From Astropecten irregularis (lineage: Eukaryota > Echinodermata > Asteroidea > Paxillosida > Astropectinidae), in contig OZ020244.1 in NCBI GenBank assembly GCA_963971285.1, positions 22,754,001 through 22,818,000 on the forward strand: 64,000 nt of DNA, read 5' to 3'. A program made the translations under genes and the position numbers. The notes under the pieces were generated by a model that was given only the letters and a program-made list of their open reading frames with translations, had not been told where the DNA came from and did not search any database. Below, piece after piece: positions 11,123-23,300 of this stretch (the stretch's first letter is position 1; each line of letters begins with the position of its first letter).

Positions 11123-12254
11123 AGACTTATGAGTACTGTTTTCAAAGTCGCAAATGTCAGTTGACAAAAAGGTTACCGTTGGCTGGCCCAAGCTGTGGCT
11201 GCCTGTGGGGCCAATGGTTGTTTTTTCCTTCAAATTGCTTTCTGAAATCTGTGTAACATATGCAAATATTAAAAAAAAAAATTAAATTGAAGGAGAAATG
11301 TGTACGAACATAGGCATCAAAATCACAACTGAAAAAATGATGCACAGTGCAATGAGAAAATGTGTTTGTAATTTGTAGTTGGTGGTTAGGATAAGTGTTT
11401 ACCAATTTTATTTTGTCTAATTGCTCATGTTAATATAGCAGTAAATACAGATGACATTCTGCTTTTGAATTCTGCTTGTCATTTATGCGACATAAATGTT
11501 CACCAATGAACAAATTTTGTCGACCGAGACTCGGAGAGCTAGTTTTCATAAGTATGCAGTGAAATGGGTGAATATTCAATATTGATCAGTTGATGATTAT
11601 ACTGTTAATATAGTGATTCTCAATGATTTTTCATTTATTCATTTCATTTATTCTAATTTCTCTATGGGGTTTTAAATGATTCAATGTTGCATTTTTGTTG
11701 TCGTTTACTCCGTCCTCTGGGCAGAAACGGAGATATGTTAGACAAATTTAGCTAGTCTCAGAAATTACTGCTGTAATGGGAGCCTTAGGTGACTATTTTG
11801 AAGAAGTCCTTGAAATGAATTGCTCGCTCTTTTACCTCCAGAAAATTCTATGCTTGTCTTTTGTTCATGAAAATCCCTTTGTACACTTAGTATCTGTGCA
11901 AAGACCGCAAATTCTGTAATCTTGAACTTCATAATCATGCTATTGTTGCATGACAAGGGACCGTGAAGGTCATATAAGCCACTGATTCTATGAGTAGTTT
12001 TGTTGTCGTCGGGCAAGAGACGTAAAACCTGAACTTATTTCTTTCATTTTCTCATTTTCTTTTAGCCAGGAGGCTTTCACAGAGCATTGGCAGTGTTATG
12101 TAGCCTCGCCGACATTATAATGGTTTACATTTAATTTGGTCACACAGTGATATTGGGCAGGACATGAGCAGTGCAGGTGATATAACCTAATCATGGTTTC
12201 ATAAACAAGATTTGACTAGATAGTGGACAGGCAACTTTCAGTGGCTTTCTTAAA

Positions 12255-12450
12255 TGCTAACAGTCTTCAAAGTTCAAACAAGCCTGGAATTTAACGGAGG
12301 CCATGGCCTTCGTTGCCCTGGTTCTTGGCCTTAGTGCCCCTTCAAATGTTTCCATAGACATTATGATTTACCAATGGAAGTGTCCCTTACAATGGAAAAG
12401 TGGCCTTGCCCCTTTCAGAACCAATTTCAAGGCCTGTTCCAATGCGTTAG
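12255..12450 (+). repeat. conserved dispersed repeat (copy 1)
   Basis: Shares about 150 bp of near-identity with 59117-59290 (GTGCCCCTTCAAATGTTTCC, GACATTATGATT, CCAATGGAAGTG). Its frame is open for 61 aa, but a 1-nt indel between the copies breaks the frame, so it is not treated as coding. Confidence 0.6.
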
Positions 12451-12996
12451 TTTATTGCTGTATCGATTATTACATGTATATATATTAGTTTTCATTCATT
12501 AGAAAACAATTTCCTTGATTCTAAAGCAACTCACACCATTGGATAACAATATCATGGATACTAATAAATTTATCCCTTTTTCCCTTGCTTTTAAAATTTT
12601 TTTGAAACTAAAGTTTGATTCAAATACTATTCGGGTGACAGGTGAATGTAATAATGAATTTTCAAGGTGACATTCGGTCAGAAAAATATATTCATCTTTT
12701 ATTTTTCAGAGACAATTGAGTCGCGCGTTTATTTTTTTGTTACCAGTGTCCACGAGTGTAGGAAAGAGGAGACTGAACTTCCTCAAGTACGACAATTCCA
12801 TGTGTATGACTAAGGACGGTACTGAAATTGTATAACTGCAAGAGGAACTCTTATTAGACAAAGTTATACTTGGGATTCCTATTCATCATACTAAGAAACT
12901 GCAGAGCAAGATCCATTCGATTGTGTGGTTCATTGAATTTAATTAGTTTAGATGTTGAGGTAAATGCAAGAACTTCTTTTCCTGACAAAACATAAC

Positions 12997-13362
12997 ATAC
13001 TATCATACTTTGGTAGCATACATGTACATGTATACCAAAACAGAAATCTTCACGGTTTTTACCTATAACTTATACATGGTGGAAACATACTGTTATTAAA
13101 AAATGTTCTGCCTGAAATGCTATATTTATTCAGAAAAGAGTAAAACCAATGACCAAAAACAATTTTTATCTTTCAAAAATAAAAAATAATGGTGAAAAGA
13201 TTTAAAACAATTACTGTGGGCATTTTTACTGTTTTCTAAAAAAAAAAAGGCACTGTACAGGAATGAAAGATCCACAGATGACTGTTACTGCATCTTCCTT
13301 GATATTTTTGCTCATTAATCTGCATTCCTCTGTCAAAAACCAAAGTATGGTATTACCTTTAA
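12997..13362. mobile_element. TTAA-type MITE, family A
   Basis: Left end ACTATCATACTTTGGTAGC, right end GGTATTACCTTTAA; left TTAA lost. Confidence 0.65.
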
Positions 13363-13510
13363 GGGGTGTCTGAACAGCTCTGAAGGAAGAACATATGATG
13401 AGCCACATGCATATCACAAGAAATACTCTGAACCTCTGAGGGACTCGGGGAGGGGGGGGGGGGAGGATTGTAGAGACAAGTCACAGGAAACTGGGCCCCA
13501 CAGAGCTTAC

Positions 13511-13837
13511 CAGTATATTCAGAGAAAGAATAAGCACAGGACCTGTGCACCCATGTACGTGTATAAAATACATCAATTTCTGCACCACACAATTGCTGCA
13601 TATAATGTTTTTCAGTGCTTCTTCGGTGAGAGAGCCTTCATTTTGCCCTGACTGATCAACTGTATAATCCGCATGTTTGCGGCCGTCTGTGATTTTAAGT
13701 GCATTCATGATGCAGTGAGGCTCATTGGCCGCTTTTAAAACACGGCATGGACATCTCCGGTACAGTTCCTCTTCCTGTGTGGGTTTGAATACATGAATGT
13801 CATCATCATCAAACTGTCCGCAGCTGTGAAGTGCATC
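13511..13837 (-). CDS. unassigned protein-like open frame, possible exon or gene remnant
   Basis: On the minus strand a frame is open from just after a stop (13838-13840) to 13481. It reads like real protein: DALHSCGQ, FDDDDIHVFKPTQEEELYRR, CPCRVLKAANEPHCIMNALK, ITDGRKHADYTVDQSGQNEG, SLTEEALKNIICSNC. Possible acceptors end at 13824 (TTCACAG) or 13814 (GGACAG). A good donor (CTG|GTAAGC) lies at 13510. From 13813 to 13511 this is exactly 303 nt in phase 0 at both ends. The last 20 or so residues look less protein-like. I do not recognise the family. It lies 540 bp beyond the SHQ1 stop on the same strand, with no start codon at its head. It may be a single exon of an unseen gene, a transposon-borne exon or a pseudogene. 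Confidence 0.35.
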
Positions 13838-13884
13838 TTAACCGAATTGATCTTGAAAGTCTTGAAAGCAATTGCAGTCCAGAT

Positions 13885-14130
13885 CAGCGCCACATGTAAT
13901 TAAGGCTTTGTCCCCACGCCTCTGTCCGCTCAAGTGCGCAATACCCTGTTTCCTTTATAGTTCCCGGTCTTCAATCTTATTTAGGAAGGGAATTGACAAG
14001 GCCATCTTTGCCTTTGCAAAATTGAATTGCGTACGGGCTGTTTCAGACAGGTACCCCAGGGCCACAATGAATTGCCTTCCTGGCCTACTCGTGTGAAGTG
14101 TGAATCCGTGAAAAAAGGCAGCTATATCTA
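13885..14130. repeat. segment duplicated at 15840-16022
   Basis: Shares GACAAGGCCATCTTT, CAAAATTGAATTG, GCGTACGGGCTGTTTCAGAC and GAAGTGTGAATCC-like blocks with 15840-16022. Translations of both contain short look-alike pieces but neither is open throughout. Origin unknown. Confidence 0.5.
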
Positions 14131-14373
14131 ATGGATTTGGTTAATAATTTGAATAATGGCACAAGTTACATGCACATCGGATGGTGGGGGAACTGCAGAC
14201 AATCATAGGGGTGCCCCTTTAGCATCTTCTATTCCTTCTCTTTCTACTACAACGGCAGCTGTTCTTCCTGCATGTGTCCTGACAGTCAAAACCTCCGCAA
14301 TGAATAAAGCGGTTTACTGCAGATGAGTGAAGTGAGGTTGATTTCTGCATTGACACGCCGTTTCAAAGTAGTT

Positions 14374-17348
14374 TCAGACCTTCTGATTATGATTTGATCC
14401 TGAATCTGATCCTGAATCTGATCCTGAATCTGATCCTGAATCTGATCCTGAGTCTGAGTCTGAGTCTGAGTCTGAGTCTGAGTCTGAATCTGATTTCACT
14501 TCAATATTTAACTCTTTGGTAGACTGTGCATCTAATATTTCCTCAGTAGTCCGTTGCACTCCTTGTTCTGCCTGCTCTGAATTTGCAGAGTCCTCGTCGA
14601 AAATTTCAATTTTCTTTGATGGGGGCCTCAGAGACCATGCCTCGAGTGTGAGGGTCTCTGACTGAGCAGCAGAATTGCTTGATTTCTCATCTGATGTTGG
14701 CCGATCGGAGTCGTCCTTGCAGAGCTTCAAGTCACCCATGCTGCTGGCAACTTGCTCCACCAAAGGTTCAAGTGTACATGCCCTCTCATGGGGTCGACCC
14801 TTCTGATCTTCGACAGCTGAGCCATTTCTGTTTTCCAATCGCATATCAGATTCCGTGGTCACTTCAATTTCGTTTGTCTCTGCGTCGCTGCCTTCACCTC
14901 TAGGGCATGTGTTTTCACCCTCTGATGATCCCCCGTGTAGGATTTCAGGGTAGCCATACTGGTGTACGGGTGATGCTGCATCCTGGTCACTTTGTTCCTG
15001 AGTCGCTAGCTCAGCAGCCAACTCTAGTTCTTCCAGTTCAAAGCCAATTTTGCCCTTGGTAATTTTCAACTGGAATTCATAAGAAAACAAAACAAAAACA
15101 TAATATACACACGAAGATGCACTCTTTTCGAGAAGTGATACATGTATCTCATTTTTGAATGGACACTTATTACCCAATAAAAGAGAAAGCTCATTACAAA
15201 TTGTCTTTGCAGGAAACAGCAGTGTCTAAGAGCTTCATACATAGTAACTTTACGGGTCTCATTGAACTAACTTAAAAGTTTGGACTCATAGGGCCTGTTT
15301 GTTTCAGGCATGAGATCAGCGATCCTGCTGATCCGGATCCCATTTTAGCGTATCCTGCATGGGACTTTGATCTGGAAGACCGCTGATCATGAGTTGAAAC
15401 AAACAGGTCCAAAGGAGTGAGCCATAGATACAAGTCATAAGAGCTTTCCACACAATGTGCAGTGAAGGGTTATCCTAGCTAAAAATAGCACAAGGGAGTT
15501 GGTACTTAAACCATGTATGAATGGTATCTTCAACCTGTCCGTATCACTTGGAGTGAGGAGATAATTAAGTGCACCATTTCCTGGTGTTTGAATCTACGCA
15601 TTCAATTCACGATCAATCACAGTGGCCTCTAAAGCTTATTTGTAATTAAGGTTTTGTCCGCGCACTTTGCTGATTGCCGACAGTTCCAGGGGTCAATTTC
15701 ACGAAGCCCTATGATTGATCGTAACTCAAATTACGAAGGATAACCCATATAAGGGGGGCCTTTCCTACGTAGAGCTGCAATGCATCATAAGTCCTATGAT
15801 TGATAGCAAGTTATGATGAGTTTGGTGAAATGCATCCCTGGTTTTCAATCTCATTTAGGAAAGGGACAAGGCCATCTTTTCTATGTTGCATTTCCTTCAC
15901 AAAATTGAATTGATTGCGTACGGGCTGTTTCAGACAGGCACCACAGGGACATGATGAATTGCCACCCTGGTCTGAACAAGCCTTCATCTGTATGAAGTGT
16001 AAATCCAACAATACGGCAGCTGTCAAGTTATTTGTTAAGTGTCATTACGTTTTAAAATTCAGCATCATCTGCTCTGTGATTGTCCACTGATAATAGAGAG
16101 GTTTTGCAAGTGAACGGATACAGTTAGCGCGCCGGATACATCACCAGTATGTGTGTACTTATGACGTCACAGTTGTTCCGCTATCCATTATACATCTTTG
16201 AGGCACGGATATCTTGCTCGATACGCGTAAGTGTTAAACGCGTAGCGAATGTCAGTATTTCCGTAATTCTCTGTTCATTTTGTGTCATGTGCATGATTAG
16301 ATTAAAATGAAAGGATTTGCTGAACACGAATACATCATTTCTATGCATTTCAAAACTAAAGAATTCGACAAAATTAGCCTCAAAGTCAGGTACAAAGTGG
16401 CTCTCCGTTGTCGGAACTAGACTTCACTATTGCGAAAACATCGGATCTGCTATTGACGTTTACGGATAGCTAAACGTACGCATATGCGTATCCGTTCGCA
16501 TGCGAAACCTCCCTTATATGAGGAATTGTATCCCATTTGAAAGCCCATTATTTGGCAAATTATACCAAATGGGACTGTTCATCACTGGAAATTATCTGAA
16601 ACTTGGTAAAAGTAAACTAGATCTTTAATATGCCATTCTTTCTACACATTGATATTCTTAATGCTTAAAGGGCATGGTAAAGGTGACAGAGCAGCTGCAG
16701 GCTGCTCATAATTCCATTTGTCATGAAATAAAAACAAACTTGTGAAATTTTCAGGTCAATTGATCATTGGAAATAGTAGAAAACGGCAAAAAAATGTTGC
16801 AATTGTTACGCCAAATTGTGTGGGAATAGCTGTCTCAACCAAAAAAGTTTTGGTGTTTGGTTTGACTCTTTCCTGGATAAATACAGCATTTCAGGCGGAA
16901 ACAGTATGTTTCTACCATTACCGTGTTTATACCCTGTACATTATAAGTAAATCTGTGAAGATTTCTGTGTCAGTATGCTATCAAAGGATGATAGAACCTT
17001 TTATAAACACCATGCACATTTTACACATTTACCGGCTTAAGATTGAACGGATGATGTAATATGTAAGCATGCCTTCAAGTCTGGGTTCCTGACTTGGCGC
17101 TGTCTGTAATGAACTGCGCCCACATTGTCGGTATCCTGGGGCCTATCTAAAAGCTCAGCTCCGGCTCATGCTCTGGCTTCTTCATCTCTGTAATCCATAT
17201 GATGAAAATATAGATTGTGGCCTTTAATTTAAGCTGAAGCTCTGTTTTCTTTTTCAAACCAGAGATTCTACTTCCGAACCGCAGACAACTTAAAGTCTCT
17301 ATTAGGATACCAGTAGTTTTAGAATGGATTCACGAAATGGAGCCTGAG

Positions 17349-17379
<31 letters not shown>

Positions 17380-20300
17380 CAGAGTCAGAACCAGAGCCTG
17401 AGCCCCTTACCTCCATCAGAGCTTCAGCCAAGGAGGCTATCCTGCCGTGGCCGACCGTCTGAATCCACACGCAGTAGTCTGTGATGTACAGGTCGTTCAG
17501 GATGTAGCGTGGCTCATCGGCAGCCAACAGCCTGTGAATCTCCAACAAGCATTTCAAGAGCCTCCGTCTCCCTAAGGGATAGAACCAAGGAATATTTCAG
17601 TCCTAATTTTCCACTTCTGTAGTTGGCGTCTGATCTTAAACCCTCAACTCACCTGCATGCCGCATCTAATACCACATGTTTTACAACGTGTGGTATCCTG
17701 AATACCACAAAACACCATAGTGTGGCTTGTGTGGTAATGCGTCATTTAAGATCCAGTTCCACTATGGAGACTGTGGTATATTGTGGTAACCAGTTCTTGT
17801 CTTTGACCACTGTATGTCTAGTCTGATGAAACCTATTCCCTGGAGCATAATACCCCCTTCATACAATGCGGCGTAGCAAGCAACCATTCTCATGCAGCAC
17901 TTATATGGTTGAGTACAAATCCTACAAGCCATCAACACTTGTATGCCTACATAACACATTCAACATTATAAGCCCCTTTGGACCTATTTAACAAACCCGT
18001 AATGATTTCAAGCAAATGTTACAGAAAATTAAACAAAAATGTGTGAAGATTTCCAAAGTCCTAGGGCACCTGATGCTGATATTATCTTCCTGGAGAATAA
18101 AAGCCAGACTCAACAATTTGTTGACAGTGTGGTGCAAAACCAAATCGAATCTTCAGAAAAATCAATCAATTCAAAGGTAAAATACATGATTCGTAAAGGT
18201 CACAGAACAGCACTCATACTTTGTCAGCATGTGTATTAAAATGGAAAACCTGTGAAAATTTGAGCTCAATCGGACATCTGAGTCACTAAAAAATAGGGAA
18301 AACCTGACTCTATTTTTCTTATAAAACATAAAGAAAAGTTTTGATCTTACCCCGAGATCAAAACAGTTTTTTCGGCATTTGTTTGACTAATTTCTGGATA
18401 AATACACCATTTCAGGGCGACGGTGGAAATATTTTAACGGTATGTTTCTACCAGTACCATCTTCATACCCTTAAAGTTATACGTAAATCTGTGAACATTT
18501 CTATTTGGGTATGTTACCAATCCTGTACTGTACCTTTTATCAAAATAAGCAAACACAAATTACAAAAATTTTGTGTTGGCAGAGCTCTCGTACGGCAGTG
18601 ACAACTTACCAAGGAGAAAAATTCGCTTGACATCTTGGAAGACCTTGTTAGCAAGCTTCCAATGCCTGTACAGAGGATAGCACAGAGCCCTGAGATAGCA
18701 CGCCGTCACTACCTCATCTAGACAGGTGAACCAGTCTAGCCAGGACAGGGTAGGGCTGAGTTTGCAGATGGTCCAAGCTGATTCAACCTAGAAAAAAAAA
18801 AAATAAATAAAAAAACTGAAGACGTAACCGTCAAGCTAACATTGAAAGAGAATTATAGTTACATGGGAGTGGCACTGCCCAAATGTTGGACAAAAAATGG
18901 CTGATTATGCATAGGTTTACACACACAGAGATTTAACAGGAAATAGCTTCATGCTGTACACACATCAAGCATCCATGTTTGGTCCATTGAAATTACACAC
19001 ATCTATGAGAAGCGGCTACAGCCACTGCCATACATGCATGTGTACATATAAGCCGTACCCACATGATTAAGACACATCCTCATAAAGCCTCATAAGCTCA
19101 GCAGTGGATGGAAATATCCTGTCAAACATCTATCCCTGCCAAGCCAGTACAGGGGCCTTTTCCAAACCTCGGCTCCGGCTCAACAGGCTCAATTTCGTGA
19201 ATCCCGCATTCTTAAAATAACAGGTATCAAAATAGAGGCTTTTGGCTGCGGTTCGGTAGTAGATTCTCTGGTTTGAAAAGGAAAACAAAGCTTCAGCTTC
19301 AATGAAAAACCACAACCTATATTTTCACAGCTTGACAGAGACGAAGCTGGAGCCTGAGCCGCAGCTGAGGTTTGGGAAAAGGCCCCTGGACCAGGAGTGT
19401 CTAGTTCCTTGACTGCCTACCGAGTTCTCTCCCAGTGTGGTCCTGGCATTGTAGGCATATGCAAAGATGATATCCACCAGACTGAGTAGTGTAGATCTCT
19501 CTTGCTCTGGCTCCAGGAGATGATGTCTCCTTGGCAATCGTCTCATTTCTTCCTTCTCGTCTTCAGTCAAATGCACTGGGCAAGAAGAATCCAAATTGAT
19601 CTACACTACAGTGGAACGCCACTAACAGGGGTGTGAGACCAAGTTTGAAAAAATAGCGGAAGAAATTGGAAATCCCGACCGCGATGACATCATCATTTTC
19701 TTTTCTTAACTTTTTAATCGTTTTTGGGGGGTTGAAGCGTATAGCACACGGAGGAATTTTATCCGGATCGGCCCCCGTAAAAAAACAGGCCTACCGTAAA
19801 CATAATTTTCCTGATCAGGTAAATCTTACCTGAATTTCACAATTTCACTGGGGGGTACTGTCTGAAACAAGAGGTTCAATGGACCTTTGTCTGCCAAAAA
19901 CCTCGCTCATAGGACTTAGTAATTAGTAGAGCCCCAGAATGGTATTCTGTGAGCCACCAGTTGGAATCCAACGTCAGTCAGCTTTTCTTATTTATCTTAA
20001 TCCAACTGAAATTAATCTTTAAGCCATTGTAAAGTGAACAAAGAAAAATTTACAGGAGCGGGATCGGACCGACGACCTCCGGAATAATGTACTTTTAAAG
20101 CTACACAGTCCTTCGTTGGTGGTGTCCCCAATAGTCAATTATCTTTGTTCGTTTGGCAGTCATTAAACCACTCACATACTGCTTTGTCCCAAGGATCAAG
20201 AAACATGCAGCATTAGCAATGCTGCAACCTGAGAAACAAAAATGAATCTTGTTTCTCCGATGGTATAATTGGTTTTGAAGAAATAGTATCCACAATTAAT

Positions 20301-23300
20301 TGGCCATCCTTTTTTTCATAAGCAGCCAGTGCCTACCTAAATGCTGTTGAATCCACAGTATTAGAAAACCCAGCAAACATGCATGGCACTGCATTTGTGA
20401 AACTGAATAATAATTGCCTTACCGATTTCCTTGTCATCCCAACAGTCTTGGACAGGCTTGGCTGTTTGTTTGCTCTGTGCCTGAAGGTCTCTCCACTCCT
20501 GATGCCAAGGGGTCTTGTGGTGAAGCAGCTCTTCCATCACGCTGTCGTCCTGGTACAGATCGGCTCTGAAAGATGTCAGTATAATTGAAAAATACAAATT
20601 TGTTTAAAGGCCTCAGTGTCACTCAGAGATAAATTCCTTCTTGGCAAGTCCATACGTGACTAGTAATGCTGTCTGTGATGTGCAGGAATCAGCTAACTGA
20701 CCCTGTTAACCCCTTCCGCCCGGAAGCGTCTATAGCTGAGGACAGGCCCCGACCACCCACGGAGTGAAGTGCACGACGCCCGCCAGAATGACCAGTTCAA
20801 CATCCGCAGTGCACGGTATGGTGCGCACAATCCCCTATTGAAAATCCCATTTTATATTCATGGATGGTCAGCAAACAATAGCCAAAGAACAATCACAAGT
20901 GATACACAACACATGGAAATTTGGTTGTTAATCCTGTTTTTATGAAGACAGAAATGTCATGGTTAGCAAATATTTGTGCTAAGCTAGGCCGTGAAATTGG
21001 CCCCAGAGCTGAAGGTGTTACTGGCATCCAGCTTCTGGGAGTTACTTACAGATAATGATCAGGATCAAACTTGTTGTTTTCAGCGGCCATCCTGCTCTCC
21101 TTCCTCTCCATAAGCTGTGTGGTGTCTGGGTCTGCAACATCTACAATACCACAGAGCTCCTCCTAATATTGAACAGTACAAAATGATAGATGATTCATAT
21201 AAAGTCAGAATTACATCACCACACACATTCTTCGTTAATATAAGGATGTCTGCAAATGAAACATGAAGGCTAGTCTTGGTTTACGACGATGTTATTACTC
21301 TAACGTATGAATTGATTCCCATCACTGACCAGAATCGTTTTCAACATTCCTATACATCATTTATAAGTCACAACTAGGGCATTGCATTGTTACATACTAT
21401 TTTCTTTATAATTGTTTTCTTAGGGCGTTGTATTCTTGGCACCTTCTACTGGTCCCCATGATGCAGTCATCATTGATTTCTTACTTGCAGCCTCTTGAAT
21501 ACACCGCTCCTCTTGTTGGCAAAGCCGTAGGTTGTTTCTCCCAAGAGGGAGTCTTCCTCTTGCTGGAATGGCCGCTGTTCCACCTGCCAGTCAATCTCCC
21601 CCTGGTCATCTTCACTCACATGGCATTCATCTCCCACTTCGCCATCACCTGCCCAAAAAAAAGACAAAAAAGAAAATCAAGTAGATGTAAATCAAATCAG
21701 CCTTTGAGAAAGACCCTGCTAGGATCGAAACAAGTCAGGCCCGCCTAACTCCAAGCATTTAAAAATTTCAGGTCATTATTTTGGCAGATGAGCAGTTTGC
21801 AGCAGTTTATTAGTTGTACTGTAAATCAAATCATTTAGAAACCTGCTGTACAAAGTTCTTGTTCGTAAATTTTTCTGTCTGAGCATTTGGGTGACTGAGC
21901 TATTTCATAGGCCTGTCTGCACCCTTCAAAAAAGTCAAATGCACATCATCAAAATACGGTGAAACCAGTCTGCAAATGAAAACAGGACTGATGGAAGGGG
22001 TGCCTGGTCCACAGCAAGGCAATTAAAAATGCCCCCACCTCTGTAATGTGGAAATACCACTCCACAGGTTTATAATGAAACAAGACTAATGGCACGGATG
22101 GTCTCTTCACAGTCCAAATAGGATTATGTTGGATACAAAGTCCACAGCAAGGTAATTAATACATCTATACAAGTGGTGCTTTAATTGATTTCATTTAGCA
22201 AAGTAATACCGGTAAGCTGCATAGCAATGTATGTGGCAAACATTATGAAACATATGCCTTTACTTTCTTTCGTGATGAGTTTTACTGTTGTTGGCATGTA
22301 TTACCATTTCATAAAAATGTTCACTATTGACTTAATCCTGGATCATACATCAGGCTTATTTCTGAAGAGAAACAAATTTTCTTGTGTTTCAATGAGAAGG
22401 CCAGCGCTTGTTCGTTAAGTCACCCAAATTTGCTTAGCTTCCCAATTTGCAGGAAGCATGAACCGGCCTTCATACCATTTCATCACCAGTTCAGGCTCCA
22501 ATACCAGTGTGCAAACTTAAGCCACGTTCGGACTGGACTAAAAAATAAGTAAAGTCACCATTGTCTTGGTGAGTTTGACCGAAAAAGTCCAGTGTGAACG
22601 GGGTATTAGAGATTGCTTCAAGCTTACAAACACTGCCGTAAGCAGCAACTGACCTGTCACCTCAATGCCTGGTTGTTCGGCCGACCTTTGACCCTTCGGA
22701 GCCAGTAGGGTGGTCAGCATGTCCAGGCCATCGAAGGCTTCCCCTGGTGTCTCCTTAGGAAGGCTGATTTCAAATGATCCTTGATACCATGGAAACAAAG
22801 AAGTTGACTATCATCAAGCATAGGCAGTGCAAAAATATGTATTTAAAGAGGACGTTCAACACGTCTCTTTAACCTCTCTTTATTTATTAGAATTATAATC
22901 CTGAAATTACTTGACATGAGAAAAAAATATTTATCTCACACTGAACACAGAAAGAGAGTCTTTTTTGATGATTTTTTTCTCAGCCCGCAAGCTCCCAAAA
23001 ATTGAGATTCTCTTAATTTCATCAATGGGGGCAGTAGACAAATCTGTGTGATTTTGTGACGTCACGAAATCACACAGATTTGTCTGCTGCCCCCATTGAC
23101 AAAATTCAGAGAATCTCAATTTTGGGGTACCTTGCGGGTTGAGCATGTTGACAGAAAAATCATCCAAAAATACTCTCTCTGTGTTCAGTGTAAGATAAAC
23201 ATTTTTTGTTCTCACATCAAGTAATTTCAGGATTATAGTTATAATATGAAAATAAAGCAAGGTTTGTTGAGTGTTGTGCATCCTTTTTAAAGACAATTAT

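Larger units (their letters stand above)
10135..13500. other. TMBIM4 3' flank and spacer, repeats only
   Basis: TMBIM4 3' UTR presumably begins here. 10235-10505 is a GGGCCTGATTTCATTG repeat related to 57940-58215. Two MITEs follow (10539-10781, 10835-11122). 12255-12450 is a conserved dispersed repeat and 12997-13362 a TTAA-type MITE. No exon recognised. Confidence 0.5.

Noticed and set aside
17330-17557. 75-aa frame with a Gly-Ser repeat on the minus strand
   Set aside because: The upstream part is SHQ1 exon 9; the repeat part is read-through past its donor into the MITE arm.
20101-20295. Possible extra SHQ1 exon between exons 6 and 7
   Set aside because: Exons 6 and 7 join in phase without it ([11 protein letters not shown]) and match the family; this frame adds no homology.
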